Positions 57,374-64,000 of a stretch of 64,000 nt of DNA are shown here, piece after piece. The DNA lies in the NCBI GenBank assembly GCA_018907035.1, contig JACCIC010000036.1, forward strand, positions 1,657,001-1,721,000. Reading direction: 5' to 3'. Within the stretch, counting starts at the first letter, position 1. The number at the start of each line of letters is the position of its first letter. The DNA is from Sycobia sp. Sy_11. Lineage: Eukaryota; Arthropoda; Insecta; Hymenoptera; Epichrysomallidae. The position numbers and the translations under genes were made by a program. A model generated the notes under the pieces. That model was not told where the DNA came from. It did not search any database and was given only the letters and a program-made list of their open reading frames with translations.

Positions 57374-60300
57374 TCAATAAAAGGCAAATGCCAGAATAAG
57401 TAGCGGTACGGCCAGTATAAAAATTGCGTACACCGCTGTTCTGGGCTGACAGGTTGATATTACAACGTACTCCTGATTCCATTGGGAATCGTTGTCGGTT
57501 ACCGGTACCTCCAGCACCGTTCGTTCCTTGCTAAAAAAGCTCATCGGCAAGGAGCACTCGCTCGTCCTATTCTTGCATTGGAATATCGAATTTGATGTGT
57601 TGTACATCGTCTTCAACAGTTCGAACTTTACGCGCAAATAGTTTGGTTGAAGCTCGTTCTCCGAACTAAACACGAAGAAGTAATAGCCGTTTATCGGGAC
57701 TCTGCAATGTACATTAAACCATCTCATTCATTGATTTATTTTTTAATTATGTTTACAGTTATAATCAATGTAAACTATCTCTCAAATGGTCCATTAAACA
57801 ATGGTTGAAGTGGTCATACTATCGTAGAAGTATAATGCAAATAAATTTCAGTTATCCCATTTTAACTGATTAGTTTTGAGATGTTGCAATTGTTTTGTTT
57901 CAAACCCATTTCAATCAAATTTTATGTGTATTCAATTTCAATCAAATATGTTAGATGATATATTAGGATAAGTCTAATTTATTCACATTAACCTTGCACG
58001 ATAGTATGATCAACTCAATTATTATATAGCACAATTATTACACATACAACTAACATTGGCATCGTCACAGATTTAAGCACAATAAGTGTTATTAAAAAAA
58101 TGTTGACAAATATCTCTAGTATATCTCAAGCAACTTGAACGGGTCGAGCCCAATTCCCAGCCCTTATTGAAATTCATCTAAATCAAATATTACTGCATAT
58201 AATTATTAAATTTCGGATTTTATAGTCGTCAAAATAATGATCTTTCTAATTGATTTAATAATTTTAAGTTAAATACGAAAAGCTCTTACCTATATGTGAT
58301 TGCATTAGCAACTGAAGCCGCAGAATGATGTTGCTCATATTTATGCTCACAAAAATGATGAGGTGTCAATGGTAGATTCAATATTAAACCCTTGCATTCT
58401 AAGAGTCTCTCTTCTGAACTACTAAACGAACTCCAAAACTCAGAGTTGCTACGATCGTTCAAAGTAGTTTCATTAACTGTTCCACGATCTTCTGCAATGC
58501 CATCTGGGTTCAAGATACCCTGTCATGAATATATAACTATAGTAGAATGTAATTGATATAATATAATTAATGAAAGCTAATATTTTGAACAAAAATCAAA
58601 ACACTTTAAACAATTATAATGTAACTATATTAAAACAACTATCGGCAAATAAAATTCGTGAAGTTATCTAATACAGTAGGTCCTGTAAGCGAATGTAGGA
58701 ATTTCTCAATAATTCGAGGTAATAGAACCCTAAAATTTTTTAACAAGTAAACATAAGCTTTGTTTGGAACATACTTGAAAAAAAATTACATTGGAATTTG
58801 AAGATTTGTCAGAAAAGTACGTGTTGTAAGTACTGCATATGCAGTTTTTTCTGTAGCCACTCAGAAAACAGGCCAGAGCTAGCTCTTATGGAGTCAAGAG
58901 ATCATGAATCTAAACTACTGCTATCGGCGTCCTAAACGATGTTGCTACCATGAAGATACTGAATACTGAGCTCCTGATAATAAGTGAAATTAATTGTCAC
59001 GCACAATGCCGCGAAATAATAAAAGGCTGCCACAGAATCCTAAAATATAGCCACCAAATTCACAGCTGTAAAAGCCGGGACCTCATTTCATACTACTGTC
59101 TTTGCAGACGAGGAAGACATAAGGTTTGAAAATGTACCGCAAATTCTGAATACTGTCTTTGTTCAGCTGAAGCGAATTCAGTGAGACCTCACCATATAGT
59201 TGGTTCCAGAACACGTTTGACATTTCGCGAGGTTCATTTGAAAAAAGCCAAATGGACTATCACGCCATACATGTTAACTTGAAAGACACCATCAGATGAA
59301 TAAATAGTGTGTTGGTCATGGGTAAATAAATTAAAGCGTAGGCCAGTGCCTCGCATTCTAAATTTAAAACTACTGACTATACCGAAACGATAATAAATCT
59401 CATTCATTGAAGAGATATTTTAAAATACAAAAACTCAAATCATATCAATCTCTGTGCATGCTCGACACTGCGGAAAACTCAAGGGAAGACTACAGAACCA
59501 ACGTCTTCATGAGTCTATCATGAATTAAATCTACTAGAGATTAGGTCGTTCCGCAAAAAAGACTTAATCAAGTGTGACTTAATGAATTGTGCATTAAAAT
59601 GCATTACAGTAATGTAGAAAAAAGGACAGTAAAGACACAGATCGTATTCCTCATTAAGAAACATATTCCAACGATGAGACCTAGCAAAGTGGAAGGAAGC
59701 CAATTTCTACCGTAACGGTCATTCGATATCTGTGGTTAGCATTCGATTTTAGGTTATCCTTGTGTGATACATTTAAAAAAATGGCGTATAAGGCTACCCA
59801 TAATGATTAATGAAGCCTGATACTCTATAAGTAGCATTTGTTCATAAGGCTGGCTGTATCCATTGTGATATTAGAAGCTGAAAACTTCTTAAGACTGAGA
59901 GAGACACCGCGTATCATGAGCTCCTATCGTACAGTCGATGCTTGTTATTATTGTACTATTAATCTCGCAGCAGAAGAGAAGATAAATAAGGAGAAAATAA
60001 GGATAATAGCAGTATTGTTAGAATGGAGATGACAATATTGAGAGTTGGCAACATTGACAGGCCGCTTGATGGCTCGTTTGATTAGTTGATAAAGCCGTAA
60101 ATTAAAAATTACGGGAAGAGATTAATTATCACCTCGCGTAGTTTTTTTTGGGATATATTTAATTTAGATTATATCTTTACAAGAATTGGACTTAACTTTT
60201 ATCTATTGCTATACTCTACTAGTAACACAAATATTTTTCATATCACATATAGTTGAAGTTTCAGGCATTTCGTTTTGAAACGGAGTATCTTAGATGAGAC

Positions 60301-60956
60301 ATATGCCTATATGGACAAAATAAAATCATCCCGCGGATACTGGGCAGCCAAACAAAGTGGTCAAATGTATCTTGTTATTGAATATTTCATTGAAATATTA
60401 TCGCTTAGTTTCTGAATACTTATTAAGAGATAAAATCTATATAAAAAAATGTGTTAACTTCAAATTAATTTATTTATTTATTAAAACGTATGGTTTACTA
60501 TTTAAAATAAATAAATTTATTAATTTAAAATATGTTAAACAAAGAAAAACAGAATTATCATTTTATTAAAAGAAAACAAAACTCCGTACCTCGAAAATTA
60601 AGCTGAATTTTTTATGCACATATATTGTATATATCTTAACATACACTCAATTTCAGAATGTGCTCATCATGTCTCTATTTAGAAACGTACGTATTTGACA
60701 TACGAGATCTGTTACGATATGAAGATCCAGTAATAATCATTTTCGTTATAATGGTCGTTACAATCATATATAAGCCCGAGATGAGCATGGATTTGACTCT
60801 TTAACAAAGCATTTATGTCTGTTTTGATAGTGAAAGTAATGAATAGTTTTAGAAATAAATCTAAACTTGTGTAGATCTCTGGCCTCAAACATAAAAAATA
60901 AGGAAATTCGAAAAATGGAATAAACAGAAAGAATAGAAAGAATAACACTCGTATTC

Positions 60957-61015
<59 letters not shown>

Positions 61016-62496
61016 GCCTACGATGGCTCGATCACTCCAGCGATCGAGCCATCGTAGGCCTCATAAATATAATACCTCATTCTAATTCATATACCTATCT
61101 TTATTTACCTCAATCTATTACGAATTGAAAATTTATATGTTGATAAATTGTTACTAAATTGAGAATACGAGCTTTGTTCCTTCGATTTCTTTTGTTCTTG
61201 CCATTGCTTGAGTTATATTCTTTTTCATGTCCGAGGCCAATCGGTTAAGCAAATGTCATAATCTCTTCTTATCAGCATTTTTATTCCTTCTATCTTATAT
61301 ATTTATAATCACTGTTAATATTCATTTAGAATACAATTCATTTCCATCCATTAAAATAGTTTCTATAATTTTAATTGGTAAAATAATAACAGTATGTCTA
61401 ACCTCTTCTATCGCGGCGTCACCAACTTCGTCATCATCTGCTAATCCAGCTCCCATTGGTGAGGATAGAAAAAGATCTCTCTTCATTCGACGGTCTTCTT
61501 TATCGGTAACTTCTTTTATAACTTTTTTCATCATATCTTCAGTTTTGGGAGCTCGATGATCAACCTCTTCAATTAATCTGTTCAACACTTTTTTACCCCG
61601 TTCACCTAGGGCACTAATTTTACGAAATGTATCTTCAAAAACTTCAAGAGATGAAAGATCACGAGTTGAATTTATTTCGGAAACCAAGGGGTTCGGCGTT
61701 ACTGAATTTAGTTCTTGTACCACTTTCTTTTCGCTTACATTTGGAGTAGACAACTCTACTTTCAATGCCTGCATGCTCTCTTCAGTAGTAGATGAATTCT
61801 CTAAAATACATTCATTCATTTTCAAAATTTTTAATTTATCAGCTAAGCACATTTTTATTTTATTTTTATTTATAAAACATAATGTTATAAAACATAATCG
61901 AAAGCATTATTAAATATATGTTTTATGTTTAAAAAAGTGGTTATAATTTTACTGAACTCTATGCTTTTACATAAGAAAATAAATCTTTTTAAAAAATAAT
62001 TTCAGCTACAATTTAATCTACTATCATTGTAGAGAAAGACGTATGAAGCAAAAATTATTCGAACTTTGAATATAAATAAAACCTTAGAAATATATATTTC
62101 CCTACCTGGTATCGCATTATTGTTCCCAAAATTTTTCTCTAGTACATCAGTCGGTGGAGCCACATTTTCATTTTTCAGCGATAGCAGTTCCTGTCTGAGA
62201 AATTCTGTATCATCGAAACTTGGAGGTTTGTCGATATTCGCACTCTCTTTATAAACGCCTTCGTAATGATGATGCGATGACGTACCCTTCAGACGTTTCT
62301 TCATATTCAACTGCTTCATGAAAATCTGAGTCAGGATTGCGCGCATATCTTTAGCATCGAGCTCGTGACTCGTGAGTTGTTGATGATTCTGATATTGGTT
62401 AGTCTCCCCTGCTAATTCATGGTCATGGTGGTGAAACTCCACACCCTGATGCACACGTTTCATGCGCGATGGCTCGTTGCTCGGCCCACTAGTGTC
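57374..62496 (-). CDS. Secreted/membrane-anchored protein, 5' partial
   Basis: Four minus-strand exons, 62496-62106, 61800-61403, 58519-58290 and 57701-57374, join in phase (1, 0, 2) to 1347 bases, 448 residues plus stop. The first visible exon starts at an acceptor in phase 0, so the N-terminus lies beyond the mariner or the window. The visible N-terminal half is His/Gln-rich and charged, likely disordered, with an RRMKR site (234-238) that resembles a furin site. The C-terminal half holds several Cys (LECKG, HHFCEHK, QCKNRTSECS, STCQP), N-glycosylation sequons (NET, NRT) and strand-rich blocks (VPINGYYFFVFSSENE). It ends in about 20 hydrophobic residues (AVYAIFILAVPLLILAFAFY) at the very terminus, with no cytoplasmic tail. 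That suits a GPI-anchor signal or a bare membrane anchor. I do not recognise the family. TTTATT at 57165-57170 gives the poly(A) signal. Confidence 0.75.
60959..61012. repeat. (TA)n microsatellite
   Basis: About 54 bases of AT repeat abutting a perfect hairpin. Confidence 0.95.
61014..61061. repeat. Perfect 20-bp hairpin
   Basis: AGGCCTACGATGGCTCGATC (61014-61033) is exactly inverted at 61042-61061 around an 8-base loop (ACTCCAGC). It is GC-balanced DNA within AT-rich intron sequence and begins one base after a (TA)n tract. Confidence 0.9.
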
Positions 62497-62549
62497 CTGA
62501 AATAAATATTATGTTGTCAAATATCTCTCTTCTACCTTTTTGTCTTATG

Positions 62550-63495
62550 AATTTCGCGGTTGTGTACAAAGCGCTACAGAGCTCGTATCTGGCAATACCA
62601 TACATCATTTCAAAGGTCTTGACATAACGTACAAAACAACGCTATTCATGATTAGTTTGGATATTGCGTTCAAAAGTTATAGACGTGTAAACATGGAGTT
62701 CACTAACGCCAAAATTCGCGCTATTTTGAAGTTTTCCTTCGTCAAAGGCAAATCCGCTAGAAAAACGTTCCGTGAGATTAATGGTGCATTGGAGGATGGC
62801 ACGCTATCACTTCGAATCGCAGAGAAATGGTTTCGACGATTCAGAGCTGGTGAAAACGACATCATGAATATACCAAAAGGCGAAAGACCTGTGACGACGA
62901 ATACTGATCAAATCATGGAATTTATCGAGTTAGAACGGCATGTGGCATCTCGTAACATCGCCCAGGAGATGAGAATTAGTCACCAAACCATTTTAAACCA
63001 TCTGCAGAAGGCTGGATACAAAGAAAGCTTGACGTTTGGATGCCGCGTGATTTGACGCCAAAAATCCTTCTGGACCGAATCAACGCCTGCGATGTGTTGC
63101 TGAAACGATACGAGCACGACCCATTTTTGAAGCGGATGGTGACTGGCGACGAAAAATGGATCACATACGACAATATCAAGCGAAAACGGTCGTAGTCTAA
63201 AGCCGGTGGACCGTTCCAAGCAGTGGTCAAGCCGGGATTGACGGACAGGAAGGTTTTGCTGTGTGTTTGGTGGGATTGGAAGGGATTCATCCACTATGAG
63301 CTGCTCCCATATGGCCAGACGCTTAATTCTACTATCTACTGTGAACAACTGGAGTTTGAAGCAGGCTATTGACCAGAAGCGTCCACAATTGGCCAATAGG
63401 AAGGATGTAGTATTCCACCAGGACAACGCCAGACTACACACTTCGTTGATGACTCGTCAGAAGCTACGGGAGTTCGGATGGGAGGTTTTATCGCA
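62550..63495 (+). mobile_element. Mariner transposase remnant, second copy
   Basis: Plus strand, antisense to the neighbouring gene. ATG at 62693 opens the N-terminal DNA-binding region (RAILKFSFVKGKSARKTFRE, then AEKWFRRFRAGEN), and a second helix-turn-helix block NIAQEMRISHQTILNHLQK follows. After a frameshift near 63015 come MVTGDEKWITYDN (first catalytic Asp), LLCVWWDWKGFIHYELL and HQDNARLHTSLMTRQKL (second Asp). Homology stops after EFGWEVL, so the third Asp and the 3' terminus are missing. One in-frame TAG and further shifts break it. The motifs resemble SETMAR/cecropia-like mariners, a different lineage from the copy at 29.6 kb. No terminal repeats found. Confidence 0.88.
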
Positions 63496-64000
63496 AGCCA
63501 GAAATGTTTCAAATTTAATCGCGTATGTTTCATTTTAATTGAATCTTTCGAAAAAGTGAATACCCGTCATTCATAAACTACGCTGTAGAATCTATAAATG
63601 GAAAAAATTTACTTCTTAAATTTTCTAAATCTCGAATCGAATTTCTGGCTTCTATACTTAACGCTAATTTGGGTTCGATAAAATGTAAAAGTTCGAACAA
63701 TTTCCGATGTTCTAAAAGCCTTTTTTTCATTTCCCTCATTGACGTCACATAAAAGTTAGTATAATTGCCTTTAAAAGTAGCAATGGCTTCTGATGATAAT
63801 TATTAAAATAATTTTGATGTCTTAAGACCTAAGTAGATATCATTTAAGTGTTTCAAATTCTGAGAAACACTGAAATCGGTCTTAGATACTTGTGGAAGTG
63901 CTGCATCCAAGATAAAATTCATATGGATTTGTTTAAAATACGATTTATAGATCTTAATACTTTATCAATTAAAAGCGTTTAGTTTGAAATAACGCGTTGA
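63496..64000. other. AT-rich sequence, nothing recognised
   Basis: Follows the truncated mariner. Upstream exons of the minus-strand membrane-anchored gene should lie here or beyond, but none was identified. Confidence 0.5.

Larger units (their letters stand above)
58520..61402 (-). other. Intron of the membrane-anchored protein gene
   Basis: About 2.9 kb between donor GAAGAG|GTTAGA (61402) and acceptor CATGACAG (58520). It holds a (TA)n tract (60959-61012) followed directly by a perfect hairpin (61014-61061). The block 58680-60060 is less AT-rich and has short broken frames, possibly an old insertion, but no family is recognised. Confidence 0.5.

Overview
The window is nuclear DNA of an insect, most likely a hymenopteran. 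The evidence is spliced genes with consensus GT..AG introns, a basic helix-loop-helix gene of the TAL1/HLH3B type, two mariner transposon copies, a Ty3/gypsy remnant, a LINE remnant, a tRNA-Glu gene and about seventeen long (TA)n tracts. Coding exons are GC-rich islands in very AT-rich DNA. The hymenopteran assignment is an inference. There are no bacterial operons, CRISPR arrays or rRNA genes.

Layout. (1) 729-6469, plus strand: the 3' part of a six-exon gene whose phases all agree, encoding 328 residues that I recognise from memory as DUF4804/MavL-like, a macrodomain-type family. (2) 7010-28334, plus strand: three phase-compatible exons of an unrecognised, basic, largely disordered protein; one intron is 17.3 kb. 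Gene 1 ends in TAG placed exactly on a consensus splice donor, and gene 2 starts in the same phase, so the two may be one locus. The 17.3-kb intron holds a tRNA-Glu(UUC) gene on the minus strand, a tRNA-Glu-like fragment, a decayed gypsy integrase, a decayed LINE reverse transcriptase and a half copy of an inverted-repeat element. (3) 28.3-34.7 kb: a promoter-like GC patch and a decayed mariner with both inverted termini and TA target sites. (4) 36621-39420, minus strand: a complete HLH3B-like coding region, with plus-strand orphan exons on either side (34711-34924 and 40659-40792). (5) 41-57 kb: mostly non-coding, with a series of GC-rich patches each close to a (TA)n tract, a possible short type II membrane-protein start at 43819, and two large palindromic elements (46.9-48.0 and 52.3-52.9 kb). 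(6) 57374-62496, minus strand: the last four exons of a secreted or membrane-anchored protein ending in a hydrophobic tail; a second decayed mariner lies about 50 bases upstream of its exon.

The most unusual structure is a repeat family (1.73-2.28 kb, 25.6-25.9 kb, 46.9-48.0 kb). Two copies are inverted duplications. Three sites in them carry hammerhead-ribozyme-like cores (CTGANGA, hairpin, GAAAC), an arrangement that recalls the terminal repeats of Penelope-like retroelements. All splice models were built by eye from consensus sites and phase agreement.
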